Shown here piece after piece: positions 19,021-29,081 of a DNA stretch of 64,000 bases. Under the pieces are notes generated by a model. That model had not been told where the DNA came from. It worked only from the letters and a program-made list of their open reading frames with translations, and did no database searches. Made by a program: the position numbers and the translations under genes. Positions within the stretch are counted from its first letter, which is position 1. Each line of letters opens with the position of its first letter. Source of the DNA: CANKHA01 sp963731585 (GTDB taxonomy: Bacteria > Pseudomonadota > Alphaproteobacteria > Rhizobiales > Xanthobacteraceae); contig CAVSWC010000013.1 in the NCBI GenBank assembly GCA_963731585.1, positions 124,001-188,000 of the forward strand, written 5' to 3'.

Positions 19021-19030
19021 CCGCCGTGTG

Positions 19031-19495
19031 CTAGCGGCCGGAAACCTTGATATCGCCAGCATTGCCAGTTCCCCCATCGCGGCCATCGGAGCCGAGCGAG
19101 CTGATCTCATAATGCGCGCGCTCTCCGGGCGAGCGATAGACGTAAGGATTCCCCCAGGGATCGAGCGGCAGCGTGTCGCCCTTGATGTAGGGGCCATTCC
19201 ATGTGGCGACATTTCCCGGCCGCCGCACCAAAGCAGTGAGACCTTCGCTCGAAGCGGGATAACGGCCGGTATCGAGGAAATAGAGATCGAGCGCGCTGGT
19301 CAGCGCCTCGATCTGCAGGCGGGCTGCTTTGATACGCGCGTCAGTGAGATAGTTGAGCACGCGCGGACCGACCAGGCCCATAATTAGGCCGATGATCACG
19401 AGCACGACGAGCATCTCGATCAGCGTGAAGCCCGGCGAGCCCCGCAGCCAGCGGTATGAGTGCTTTTTGTTTTCCACTTCATCCCTCGTAGTCAC
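19031..19495 (-). CDS. gspG: Type II secretion major pseudopilin GspG
   Basis: The main subunit of the pseudopilus, 154 residues. The leader ends SPG and the mature protein begins FTLIEMLVVLVIIGLIMGLV. YFLDTGRYPASSEGL and DPWGNPYVYRSPG are hallmark GspG strands, the latter part of the calcium-binding loop, and the C-terminus has SLGSDGRDGG. Intact and of standard length. It sits between gspF and gspH in the canonical order. Confidence 0.95.
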   Translation of the reverse strand: MTTRDEVENKKHSYRWLRGSPGFTLIEMLVVLVIIGLIMGLVGPRVLNYLTDARIKAARLQIEALTSALDLYFLDTGRYPASSEGLTALVRRPGNVATWNGPYIKGDTLPLDPWGNPYVYRSPGERAHYEISSLGSDGRDGGTGNAGDIKVSGR

Positions 19496-19509
19496 GCTTA
19501 TCTCCCTAT

Positions 19510-20713
19510 TCAGCCGATGAGCTGATTCACGCTCAACAGCGCCGACAAAATTGAGACGATCAGGCCGCCAACGATGGCCGCGATGCCGACGATCGCGGCC
19601 GGGCCGACAACCCCCGACAGCCGGTCCAGCCGGTCGGACAGCTTGGCCTCATAGAAATCTGCTGTCCGTCGCGCGACGACGGCGAGTTCGCCGGATTCCT
19701 CGCCCACGCGCAGCATCTTCAGCGCCAAAGGCGGCAAATATCCGACCTCGGCGAGACTATCCACCAGCCGGCCGCCGCGCCGCACCCCCTCGACCACCCG
19801 GTCGAGATCGCCGCTGAAGGCGCCGGCGCTGTCCGCCATCACGCGCAGCGCCGAGGTCAGCGTCACGCCATGGCCGAGCAGGGTGCTCAGGCTGGAGCAG
19901 AACATCACCGTGGACCGTAACAGCAGAATGCCGCGCAGGCCCGGCATCCGGCTCAGGTGGCGGAAGGCGAATTTACGCGCCTGCGGCCGGCGGAAGGTGA
20001 AGAAAGCCGCGATCAGGATCACCAGCAGTGTGCCGGCCAGCACGTCGCCGTTGTTTACGAAGAAATCCGAAGCGGCGAGAACGCCACCGACAAGGCCGGT
20101 CACTTCCTGGCCGAAATCGCGCAGCACGCCGGCGAATTGCGGCACCACCACCACCAGGAAGAAAACCAGTACCGACAAGGCCACGACCAACAGCACCGCC
20201 GGATAGCGCAGAGAGGAGGAAATCTTGTCGAGCAGGCGCTCGGTGCGCAGCCGTTCCTCGCCGACCGATTCCAGTATCTTGTCGAGATTGCCGGAGGCTT
20301 CCGCAACCCGCACCATCGCGATCAGGTCTGACGCCGAACATTTTCGGATGCCGCTTCAGCGCATCGGCAAAGCTTTGACCGCCGCTGATCGCGGCGCGAA
20401 GGTCGCGCGAGACGACGGCAAGCCCGCGCCGCTCTTCGCCGGCCAGCAGCAGCAAGGCGTCGTCAAGCGTCAGGCCGGCACGCAGCACCAGCGAAAGCTC
20501 GCGCAGGTAAACCGTGATCTCGCGCTGGCCGACCGAGCGCTGCAAGGAGAAGAACCGCTGCGTCGCTTCCGGCTGTTTGGCGGCGCCGGTGTCGAGAGCC
20601 ACATAGCCGAGTCGTTCCAGCCGGCGGGCGACGTCACGTCTGTCAGGGGCTTCGATCTCGCCGACAACAAAGGAGCCTTCGGAATCCAGGGCCTTATAAT
20701 TGAAAGTGGGCAT
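19510..20713 (-). pseudogene. gspF: Type II secretion inner-membrane platform GspF, one frameshift
   Basis: Polytopic platform protein that couples ATPase motion to pseudopilus assembly. From the ATG at 20713 it reads MPTFNYKALDSEG, the standard GspF opening, then a first cytoplasmic T2SSF domain. The frame breaks near 20330, after HPKMF, and continues as MVRVAEASGNLDKILE with transmembrane helices (YPAVLLVVALSVLVFFLVVVV) and the second domain (KMLRVGEESGELAVV). Corrected length is about 400 residues, normal for the family. The conserved motifs on both sides argue for a single-base error. Confidence 0.85.
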
Positions 20714-20715
20714 TG

Positions 20716-22407
20716 TCAGCGGCTCGCCGTGACCCGCAGGATCTCTTCGATCGAGGTCAGGCCCGCGCGGCATTTGGCGACGCCGTCCTCGATCATGGTG
20801 GTCATGCCGTCCGCCTTGGCTTTGGCCTCGATGGCCGCTTCGGACGCGCCGGTGCCGATCAAGCGGGCGATCTCCTCGGTGACCTCGAGCACCTCGAAGA
20901 CGCCGACCCGGCCTTTATAGCCGGTGCTGGAGCAGCGGTCGCAGCCGACTGCTTCTCCCACCCTGTCGCCCACATGTAATCCGAGGAGCGACGTAGCGCG
21001 GCTCGCGCGCAACCGTCTCGTAGGTAAGCGGCGTCGTCTTGCGGCAATCCGGGCACAGCACGCGCACCAGCCGCTGGCCGACGATGCAGCGCACGGTCGA
21101 GGCGAGCAGGAAAGGCTCGACACCCATGTCGACCAGGCGGGTCACCGCCGCTGCGGCGGTGTTGGTGTGCAGCGTCGTCAGCACCAGATGGCCGGTAAGC
21201 GAGGCCTGGATGCCGATCTTGGCGGTCTCGCCGTCGCGCATTTCGCCGACCATGATCACGTCCGGGTCCTGGCGCAGGAAGGAGCGCAGCGCGGTGGCGA
21301 AGGTCAGCCCGATGGCGGGCTTCACCTGCGTCTGGTTGACGCCCTGGATTTCATATTCGATCGGATCCTCGATGGTGAGGATCTTGCGATAGGGCGCGTT
21401 CAGCCGCGAGAGCGCCGAGGCGAGCGTCGTGGTCTTGCCGCTGCCGGTCGGGCCGGTGACGATGATCAGTGCCATGCGCGGAACTCAGGTGATGCTCGAC
21501 GATGCCGCGGTCGCGCGCATCGAGGCCAAGCTTGACGAAGTCGAGCAGCCGCTGGTTGCGCTCGAGCACGCGCAGGATCGCCGCCTCGCCCTGCGCGGTC
21601 GGCATGGTGGCGACGCGCAGGTCGAGCTCGTGCCCGCGCGACGCGTCACGCGCGCGCGGCCGTCCTGCGGCAGGCGGCGCTCGGCGATGTTCAGGCCGGC
21701 GAGAATTTTCACGCGCGAGACGATGGCGCGCGCCATGTCGGCCGGCGGCGGCGGAATGTTGCGCAAGAGGCCGTCGACGCGCAGCCGCACCTGCAAGGTG
21801 CCGCGGAACGGCTCGATGTGAATGTCGGTGGCGCGCAGCTCGATGGCGCGCTCGAACAATTCGGTGACTGCGCGGACCACCGGCGCGCCGCTCGCCATGT
21901 CGCGCAGGCTGTCGAGATCGTCGGCATCACCGCCGGCAAACAAAGCCTCGGTCACCGCCAAGTCTTCGCCTTCCGCCACCGGCCCGGCTTCTTCCAGCGC
22001 AATTCCGAGCGCGGTTTCGATCTCGTCAAAAGCGGCGATCTCTCGCACGGTCGAGCGCCCGAGCGTCAGCTCCATGGTGCGCAGCACGCTATTGTCGGAG
22101 GGGTCCGCCACCGCCAGATGCACGTTGCCGTCGGCGGTCTCATAGGGAAAGACGAAGAATTCACGCAGAAAGCGCGAGGAGAATTCGTCCAGCAGGCCAT
22201 GGCCTTCGCGCATCCGCGCGAGCGTCGTCCGCGGCAGTCCGTGAAACTTGGCCACGGCGTCGGCAAAGGGCGCCGGCTCCATCCCGCTGCGCTCAAACAA
22301 AGCGCGATAGGAGGCGGGCCGCCGGCTTGCCGCCGCGCCAGCCGACGGGGTCAGAGTCCTGCGGAAATCAGGTGCTGTTCGAAGTCAGATTTTACGCCAA
22401 TGTTCAT
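20716..22407 (-). pseudogene. gspE: Type II secretion ATPase GspE, four frameshifts
   Basis: The cytoplasmic hexameric ATPase that powers the system. Reading starts at the ATG at 22407 (SDFEQHLISAGL, the typical N-terminal opening), then changes frame near 22355, 21640, 21478 and 20985. Successive fragments carry the N2 domain (ASGAPVVRAVTELFERAI, ATDIHIEPF), ILRVLERNQRLLDF, Walker A GPTGSGKTTT, the Asp box and Walker B DPDVIMVGEMRD, and the His box TTLHTNTA. The zinc-binding pairs CPDC and CDRC straddle the last break. All key motifs survive, so the gene is probably functional in the organism. First gene of the secretion operon. Confidence 0.8.
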
Positions 22408-22558
22408 CGAGTTGCCTAAGCCAGGCAGCGGCCCCGTCCCAATTCAAGTCTAGCAGAGCCGTCCCCCCGGAGCGAACCGTTTCTGGAGCGCGGGCAAAGG
22501 CATAGGAGGCGTGGAATACGGCCAAAAATTGCTCTTTGCCGTGAATCTCCGAGCCCAT
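22385..22558 (-). CDS. Possible small protein upstream of gspE
   Basis: A 57-residue open frame beginning MGSEIHGKEQFLAVF and ending LRQLDEHWRKI, overlapping the first 23 bases of gspE. It has a plausible amphipathic composition and fills most of the 230-base gap between gspE and the gene at 22640. I recognise no family and see no strong ribosome site. The rest of the gap shows no other structure. Confidence 0.2.
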   Translation of the reverse strand: MGSEIHGKEQFLAVFHASYAFARAPETVRSGGTALLDLNWDGAAAWLRQLDEHWRKI

Positions 22559-22639
22559 CAGAGAGCGCTTCAGGCGGTTAATTTTTCGTTGCGATCCACC
22601 CGGCCGTCCGCCAGGGCAAAGCAGGCAGGGCCGCATGCC

Positions 22640-23575
22640 TTATTGGTAGAGCCTGTCGATATAGCCGCTGTCGTCGATCGCGCGCAGGTGATGCAGGTCC
22701 CACATCACCAGCGGATTGAAGCCAGCCACCAACGGGGTTTCACGCACTCCGAGCGCGAAGACGTTCTGGATCGCTTCCGGCGTCGGATACGGCTTCTTCT
22801 GGTAAATCTCGGCATGGTGGTCGTAAAAAATATCGACCTCCTTGTCGGACTGCAGCCGCAGCAGATCTCGACTCGTCCGGTTGATGATCTCGATCGTGCC
22901 TTTGCGGTTGGTCTTGAAATAATGGATCGCGTCGACCAAGGCGTGCATGAGGCCGTTGACCTCTTCCGGATGCTCATTGACGTATTTGGTCGTGGTGGTG
23001 ACGGTCGGGCCTTCGATCATCGGGATGGTTCCCACATCGATCACATGGGCTCCCAGTTCCTGCGCGCGATGCGCGTCGACCGGGCCCATGAAGGTCCCGT
23101 CAAAGGCCCCGCCCATCACAGCGCGAATACGCTCGACAGCGCGGCGGTCGCCCATGATCATCTGGACGTCCTTGCCTTCTTCCAGTCCGTTCTGCTTCAG
23201 GAACAGCCAGGCATTGAGGCCGGGATGCTGGTCGAGCTTGTCGATCGAAAGACGCTTGCCTTTCAGGTCGGCGACGCTGTCGATGCCGTTGCCGGCGACG
23301 AGCCAGTGCTGCTGCCAGTCGTTCTGCACCTGGCCGATATGCACGAAAGGCTCGTTATGCAGTGCGCGCCGCGCATAGAGGCTGTGATGATTGCCGGAGA
23401 CGATATCGAGATCGCCGGAGAGCAGCCCTTCAGTGGCGCGCGCGCGCTTGTCTTCCATCGAGCCGAATTCCATTTCAAATCCGTGCTTTGCCAGGAAGCC
23501 GCCTTCCTCCATCACCTTCCAAAGCGGAACGTGTGCCGGCGCGCGGTAGTAAATACGGATTTTCTTTTTAGCCAT
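22640..23575 (-). CDS. NMT1/SsuA-type binding-fold protein without signal peptide (copy 1)
   Basis: A 311-residue protein with the type II periplasmic-binding fold seen in NMT1/THI5 and sulfonate-binding families, but it starts MAKKKIRIYYRAPAH, straight into the first beta strand, with no signal sequence. Conserved stretches shared with the copies at 27030 and 59090 include SGNHHSLYARR, VADLKGKRLSIDK and the C-terminal MWDLHHLRAIDDSGYIDRLY. A cytoplasmic protein is therefore predicted: either an enzyme (4,5-dihydroxyphthalate decarboxylase has a related fold) or a ligand sensor. It is the most distal gene of the binding-protein array. The exact function is unknown. Confidence 0.7.
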   Translation of the reverse strand: MAKKKIRIYYRAPAHVPLWKVMEEGGFLAKHGFEMEFGSMEDKRARATEGLLSGDLDIVSGNHHSLYARRALHNEPFVHIGQVQNDWQQHWLVAGNGIDSVADLKGKRLSIDKLDQHPGLNAWLFLKQNGLEEGKDVQMIMGDRRAVERIRAVMGGAFDGTFMGPVDAHRAQELGAHVIDVGTIPMIEGPTVTTTTKYVNEHPEEVNGLMHALVDAIHYFKTNRKGTIEIINRTSRDLLRLQSDKEVDIFYDHHAEIYQKKPYPTPEAIQNVFALGVRETPLVAGFNPLVMWDLHHLRAIDDSGYIDRLYQ

Positions 23576-23625
23576 GTCGTCTCCCTTGAGTGTGCAAATG
23601 CTGTGGTGTGGACGCGCGGCAGTTT

Positions 23626-24629
23626 CTACACGTCTTCAAACCTGCCGTTGCTCCAGCGCGAAAGGATGGTCGGCCCCGGTCCGCGGCGGCCATTATGATT
23701 GTCCGGGCTAAATGAGCATGTTCCGGTGGCGCCTTCCAGCGTCACGCCGCTTTCCAGATATTCGATTGCGCGATCTGGCGTCGCCGTCGCCTGCCTGCAG
23801 TGCGAGGGCGCAGAACTTCATGCAGTCCCAGCCGAAGGCGTGATTGGTCGTCGGCACCCTAACCCCGTTTTCCTCCATCACCTGCATGAACCGCTCTTGG
23901 CTCCCGTTCCGCATCCGGCTGCGGCGGAAATTGGTGTCGACGAACCAGAATTCGCCGGCACGCCCGTTCAGCGATTGCAAAAAGCTTTCGCGCAACAGGG
24001 AGCGGCCGAGCACGAGCGGCGTATCCGGCATGCACTCGCTGACCGTTTGCACGACCTTCAGCGCCTTCCGCTCGCTGGAAAACACGACATAAGTCAATTC
24101 GGGTCTCCAGCCGTCGGCGCCGATGTCCAGCGCGTCGCCCGGATTATGCGCCAGCAATCGAACCTCCATGCCGTATTCGCGCAGGCGCGTTTCCATGTTG
24201 GTGGCGACGCGTGGTCTGGAATTCGCGTGGCGTCGTGCAGCATGAGATAGCGCCGGCGGTCGGCGTTTCGCGTCAGCTCGGCTGCGACCGCCGCGGTCGT
24301 CTGGCTGGTCGGAAAGCCAATGTGGAAGACATTGCGCCGCTTTTGCCAGACTGCGGGATTGTTGTTGGCGACCAGGCATAACACGTTCATTCGCTCGGCC
24401 AGCTGCCCAAGCTGCTGGGACTCGGGGACGCGCATGGCCCCGATAACGCCCGCGACCTTCCCCTCCCACGAACGCAGCTGCCTTGCTAAATCGTCGGGCT
24501 CCTCGCGCCGGAAAAGTTGTTCACGGATTTCGACTTCCGGACCGACGCTAGCCGCGCCGCGAATGTCTGGTCCGCCGGAGAGGAGTCATCGCCGTCCGGC
24601 CGCATGATCAGGACAGTATTCTTCTTCAT
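23626..24629 (-). pseudogene. Leu/Ile/Val-type (Peripla_BP_6) binding-fold protein, frameshifted
   Basis: A type I binding-fold protein readable only across about three frame changes (near 24540, 24230 and 23785). From MKKNTVLIMRPDGDD at 24629 it continues through SWEGKVAGVIGAMRVPES, LCLVANNNPAVWQKRRNVFH (the ligand-pocket loop), FPTSQTTAAVAAEL, and ATNMETRLREYGMEV. The end, in the third frame, is EYLESGVTLEGATGTCSFSP, the standard LivJ/LivK C-terminus, with the stop at 23626. No signal peptide is visible. No Liv permease or ATPase genes are nearby. Indels without other decay suggest assembly errors. Confidence 0.6.
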
Positions 24630-24673
24630 CGCTTGCGCGCTCTTCTAGCGGTTCTATTGCTTGGTTGCTTTTG

Positions 24674-25766
24674 TTATTTCTTCAGCAGCGCGCGCACATT
24701 GTTTGCGGCCTCGACCCTCTCCTTGGCGATCCAGTTGAATTCGGTGTTATCGGTATAGGCCACTCCCGGACGCGGAATCGTGTTGGGATCGAGAAACGAC
24801 TCGTCCACGTCCGTGCGCAAGGTGGGCGATTCATAGCCGCGCGAGTAGATTTCAAGCGCTTCCTTGCCGACCAGCCAGTTGATGAAGACACGCGCCGCGT
24901 TCGGGTGCGGCGCCTTGTTGGCGTAGGACAGAATGAAGGGCGAGGAATTCAGCCGGTTCTTCAGGTCGGCGAGTTCGAAGACTTCCGTGATTTTGAAGCC
25001 CTCCTTGATCAACTGCGCGGATGTCGTCGGTGCGGCAGGTCAGGCAGATCGGGTAGGTGCCGCGCGCCAGCCAATCGGTCAGCTGCCGACGTTCGCGGCT
25101 GATGCCTGGCTTCTGTTCGATGTAAAGCTTCTTGGTGAATTCCGGGCCGAGCTCACGCAGGATATGGCCGGCAGTATTGGCGCCGGTGCCGCTGCTGGTT
25201 GGATCTTCGGTGGATATCTTGCCGGTAAATTTCGGGTTCAGCAGATCTTTGGCGGAGCGGATCTCCTCCGGCTTTACGTAATCGGTGTTGATGTAGAAAT
25301 GGCTGTCCACGTTGGCGAAGAGCATCAGGATGTATTGCTCCTCGGGGTCGATGAACCAGGGCTTGCCGCGCTTCCATTTCGAGCCGTCGGTGACCTCCGG
25401 CAGGATGAGAAGCGGCTTCAGCGGATCGATCATCTTCTCCGGGTAATAGACATTGACCGTGGTTCCGAGTCCGGAAAGGAAAACGTCGACCGAATAAATA
25501 CCGGACTGACGCTCGGTGCGGATGCGGCCGGAGGCCTGCCCGGAGCTGCCGACGGCGATGTATTCCACCGTAATGCCGTAGCGCTTCTGGAAAGCCGGGA
25601 TGATCTCGTTGCGCATCACCGGATCGGGCGAGCCGATGATCACCACCTTGCCCTCGTTCTTGGCGGCGGCGAGCGTTTCGTCCCAAACCTTCTGCCAATC
25701 GGCGGGCTGCGCCAGGGCGCCGGGCGCGAACAACAGAGCGATGAGCAATACGGCGATTCGCTTCAT
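24674..25766 (-). pseudogene. ABC solute-binding protein, array member 1 (group A), one frameshift
   Basis: Secreted family-1 (iron/putrescine-like) binding protein, about 363 residues once corrected. The signal peptide MKRIAVLLIALLFAPGALAQ starts at 25766. The mature start QPADWQKVWDETLAAAK and the loop GSPDPVMRNEIIPAF are shared by all group A members, as is PICLTC, a Cys-x-x-Cys in the second lobe. One extra base near 25019 breaks the frame just after TCRTDDI; the rest (EGFKITEVFELADL to NNVRALLKK) reads in the next frame. It would deliver ligand to the permease and ATPase at 36900-39745. The ligand is unknown; an aromatic acid is suggested by context. Confidence 0.75.
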
Positions 25767-25875
25767 ATCGGCAATCCCTCGAGTGAGCGCGGCCAGCAAG
25801 GCCGTAGCGCGGTATTCATGCACCTGCCGGCTGTGTTTGCCCGCCAGCGACGCCGTTGTGGCCCGGCCATCCTTG

Positions 25876-26980
25876 CTAGTTCTTCAGCATGGCGCGGATT
25901 TTCGCGCCGTATTCCAGCTTGTCCACCGAGCGCCATTTCGGATCGGCGTCGTCGGGATAGCGTCACGCCCGGCTTCGGGATCGAGCGCGGATCGAGGAAG
26001 GACTCGTCCACGTCCGTCCGCAGCGTCACCGCCTGGAAGCCGCGGGAATAGATTTCGAGGCCTTCCTTGCCCGCCAGCCAGTTGATGAAGACCTTCACGG
26101 CATTGGGATGCGCCGGCCTGTTGGCGACGCTGAGCAGGAAGGGCGAGGAATTGACCCGGCCCGTGAGGCCTTCGAGATCGTAGATTTCCGTGATCTTGAA
26201 GCCTTCCTTCTGCAGCGGACGCACGTCGTCGGCGCGGCAGGTCAGGCAGATCGGATTGTTGCCGCGCGCCAGCCAGTCGGTGAGCTGTCGGCGGTCGCGG
26301 CTGAACTGGACCTTCTGCCCGACATAGAGGTTCTTGGCGAAATCCCCGCCGAGCTGGCTGTAGATATTGGCCGCGGTATTGCCGCCGCTGCCGCGGTCGC
26401 TGGTCGGGTCCTCCGAGCTGATCTTGCCCTGCCATTTCGGATTGAGCAGGTCCTTGGCCGACTTCATTTCCTCCGGCTTGACGAAATCCGTATTGATGAA
26501 GAGCACACTGTCGACGCTGTTGAACAGGCGCAGCACATAGGCGCCGTCCTTGTCCATGAACCACAGCTTGCCGGGCTTCCAATTCTTGCCTTCCGTCACC
26601 TCCGGCAGGATGAGATACGGACGCAGCGGATCGATCAGCTTTTCCGCATGCAGGATGTTGTACTGGGTGTCGGGTCCGGAGAGATAGGCGTCGACCGCGT
26701 AGATCCCTGCGCCACGCTCCAGCTTCACGCGCTCGGTGATTTCCGCCGAGCGCCCGGCGATATAATCCACTTTTATGCCGTAGCGCTTCTCGAAGGCCGG
26801 GATCACCTCGTTGCGCATCACCGGATCGGGCGAGCCGACGACGGCGACCTTGCCCTCTTTCTTGGCCGCGGCCAGCGTCTCATCCCAGGTCTTTTTCCAA
26901 TCAGCCGTCTGCGCCATGGCGCTCGACGCCACCAGCATGGCCGCCGCAAATCCGATGATCGTTGAACCATTTTTTTTCAT
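25876..26980 (-). pseudogene. ABC solute-binding protein, array member 2 (group A), one frameshift
   Basis: About 367 residues after correction. The ATG at 26980 gives signal MKKNGSTIIGFAAAML with cleavage after AMAQ; an in-frame start at 27013 adds only residues before the signal. It has the group A marks (GSPDPVMRNEVIPAFEKRYG, PICLTCRADD, RTDVDESFLDPR). Distinctive points are a longer SSEDPTSDRGSGGNTAA loop and APHPNA replaced by PAHPNA. One inserted base near 25961 breaks the frame after KPGVT, and the true end DKLEYGAKIRAMLKN stops at 25876. It lies 50 bases from the next NMT1-type gene. Confidence 0.75.
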
Positions 26981-27029
26981 TGCCGCCTCCCCATCGTGCA
27001 AAGAGGCCGGCAAACCGCCGGCCTCTTTG

Positions 27030-27965
27030 TTACTGGTACAGCTTGTCGATATAGCCGCTGTCGTCGATCGCCCGCAGGTGATGCATGTCCCACATCACCA
27101 GCGGATTGAAACCCGCGTTTTCCGGGGTGTCATGCACGCCCAACTGAAAGACGTTCTGGATCGCCTCCGGCCTGGGGTAGGGCTTCTTCTCGAAGATCTT
27201 CGCGGATTCATCGTAGAACTCCTCCAGCTCGTCGTCCGACTGCATGCGCAGCAGGCCGCGGCAGGTGTCATTGATCAGCCCTAGCGTGCCCTGCTTGTTG
27301 GTCTTGAAATAGTGCAGGGCATCGACCAGCGAACGCAGCAGGGCGTCAACCTCTTCCGGGTGGTTGTTGACGTAGGTGGTCGTGGTGGTGAGCGTGACGC
27401 CTTCGATCATCGGAAAGGTCGGCACGTCGATGACGCGCGCGCCGAGCTGCCTGGCGCGCAGCTGATCGACCGAGCCGATGAACGTAGCGTCGAAAGCGCC
27501 CGCCATCACATGCCGCACGCGCTCCACGCCCTTCTTGTCGCCGTCGACGATCGTCACGTCTTTGCCGTCTTCCAGGCCCTGCTGCTTCAGATAGAGCCAG
27601 AGGTTGAGGCCGGGATGGCCGGCGCGCTTGTTCATGCTGATGCGCTTGCCGCGCAGGTCGGCCACGGTGTTGATGCCGTCTCTGGCCACCATCCAGTGCT
27701 GGTTCCACTGGTTGTTGACCTGCCCGATATGCACAAAGGGCTCGTTGTGCAATCCGCGGCGGGCGTAGAGGCTGTGGTGATTGCCGGAAACGATGTCGAT
27801 CTCTCCGGTCAGCAGGCCTTCCGTCGCGCGCTTGCGCTTGTCTTCCAGCGAGCCGAGCTCGAACTCGAACCCGTGCTTCTCGTTGAACCCTCCGGCCTCC
27901 ATGACCTTCCAGAGCGGTACGTGGCTTGGCGCGCGATAAAAAACCCGAATTTTCTTCTTGGCCAC
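27030..27965 (-). CDS. NMT1/SsuA-type binding-fold protein without signal peptide (copy 2)
   Basis: A 311-residue, intact, close paralogue of the protein at 22640, of identical length and start (MAKKKIRVFYRAPSH). It also lacks a signal sequence. Shared positions include SGNHHSLYARR, VADLRGKRISMNK and MWDMHHLRAIDDSGYIDKLY. Differences cluster in the presumed pocket (KRAGHPGLNLWLY against KLDQHPGLNAWLF; GSVDQLRARQ against GPVDAHRAQE), so the two may recognise related but different compounds. It is inserted between group A and group B binding-protein genes in the same orientation, suggesting co-expression. Enzyme or cytoplasmic receptor: not resolved. Confidence 0.7.
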   Translation of the reverse strand: MAKKKIRVFYRAPSHVPLWKVMEAGGFNEKHGFEFELGSLEDKRKRATEGLLTGEIDIVSGNHHSLYARRGLHNEPFVHIGQVNNQWNQHWMVARDGINTVADLRGKRISMNKRAGHPGLNLWLYLKQQGLEDGKDVTIVDGDKKGVERVRHVMAGAFDATFIGSVDQLRARQLGARVIDVPTFPMIEGVTLTTTTTYVNNHPEEVDALLRSLVDALHYFKTNKQGTLGLINDTCRGLLRMQSDDELEEFYDESAKIFEKKPYPRPEAIQNVFQLGVHDTPENAGFNPLVMWDMHHLRAIDDSGYIDKLYQ

Positions 27966-27982
27966 TAATTTCTCCCCCCAAT

Positions 27983-29062
27983 TTACTTGCGCAGCAGCTG
28001 CTGCATGATTCCCATCACTTTCTTCCGCGCCGTCACGCCTTCGTTCCAGTCGTGCACGTCGAAGTAGCTCGCCGCCGGATCGGGAATGATCTCCTTCGGC
28101 AAATAGGCTTCCGCGTTGATGTCGTTGCGGGTCGGCGCCTCGCCGCGGGCGCGGGAGAACACCTCGAGGCCTTCCTTGGAAGCGACCCAGTTGACGAACA
28201 ACCGCGCCGCGTTCGGGTTGGGCGCTTTGTCGAGCAGCACCATCTGGCCGATGCCGGACGACACCGTGCCGCCCATGTCCTTGAATTGATAGATCGCTTC
28301 GATCGGCAGACCGTCGGCCTTGAGCTTGCGCAACTGCTCGTCCTCGCCGTCGAGCGCGATCATCAGCGCGCCGCGGGCGACGCCGTCGGTCAGCTGGCGC
28401 CGGTCGCGGTTGATCACCGGCTGCTGGTCGACATAGAGCTTTTTCAGGAACTCCTCGCCGAACTCCAGGTAGAAGCGTGTCGACTGGCCGTTGCCGCTGC
28501 CGGCGGTGGTCGGGTCATGCGCGCCGATCTTGCCGCGCCATTTCGGGTTCAGCAGGTCCTGCGCCGACTGCAGCTCACCCGGCTTCACCAGATCCGTGTT
28601 GATGAAGACGATCGGGCCGGCGGTGTTGAACAGCCGCAGCACATACATCTCTTCCGGGTCGGTGAACCAGAGCTTGCCCTTCTTCCACTTCTTGGGGTCG
28701 GTCACGTCCGGATCGATCAATTCGGGCTTGAGCGGCACGATGAACTTTTCGGCGTAATAGGTCGTGGCAAGGCCGGTGCTGCCGCCGAAGGCGACGTCGA
28801 CGCTGTAGATGCCGGAAGCCCGCTCCGAGCGCAGCTTGGCGGTCGTGTCGGAGCCGCGCTGGCCGATATATTCGACGGTGATGCCGTATTTCGCCTTGAA
28901 GGCTTCGGGCAGCGCCTTGCGCACCACGGCGTCGGGCGGCCCGTTGACCACCACCTTGCCTTCCTTCTTGGCGGCGGCGACGAGCGCGTCCCATTTCGCC
29001 ACGTCCTGCGCGAAGGCGCTGGAGCCGAACAGCAGGAAGGCGAGCGCCAGAAATCTCGTCAT
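27983..29062 (-). CDS. ABC solute-binding protein, array member 3 (group B)
   Basis: Intact secreted binding protein, 359 residues from the ATG at 29062 (signal MTRFLALAFLLFGSSAFAQ); another ATG four codons upstream directly abuts the ribosome site. Group B replaces the PICLTC segment by an acidic one, here MIALDGEDEQLRKLK, so the Cys pair is absent. It is the most divergent group B member: NGPPDAVVRKALPEAF instead of APPDPQVREAIP, GGSTGLATTYY in the hinge, and a C-terminus with a WNEGVTARKK helix. It starts the run of five group B genes on its downstream side. Confidence 0.85.
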   Translation of the reverse strand: MTRFLALAFLLFGSSAFAQDVAKWDALVAAAKKEGKVVVNGPPDAVVRKALPEAFKAKYGITVEYIGQRGSDTTAKLRSERASGIYSVDVAFGGSTGLATTYYAEKFIVPLKPELIDPDVTDPKKWKKGKLWFTDPEEMYVLRLFNTAGPIVFINTDLVKPGELQSAQDLLNPKWRGKIGAHDPTTAGSGNGQSTRFYLEFGEEFLKKLYVDQQPVINRDRRQLTDGVARGALMIALDGEDEQLRKLKADGLPIEAIYQFKDMGGTVSSGIGQMVLLDKAPNPNAARLFVNWVASKEGLEVFSRARGEAPTRNDINAEAYLPKEIIPDPAASYFDVHDWNEGVTARKKVMGIMQQLLRK

Positions 29063-29081
29063 GTTTATTGTCATCCTTTTC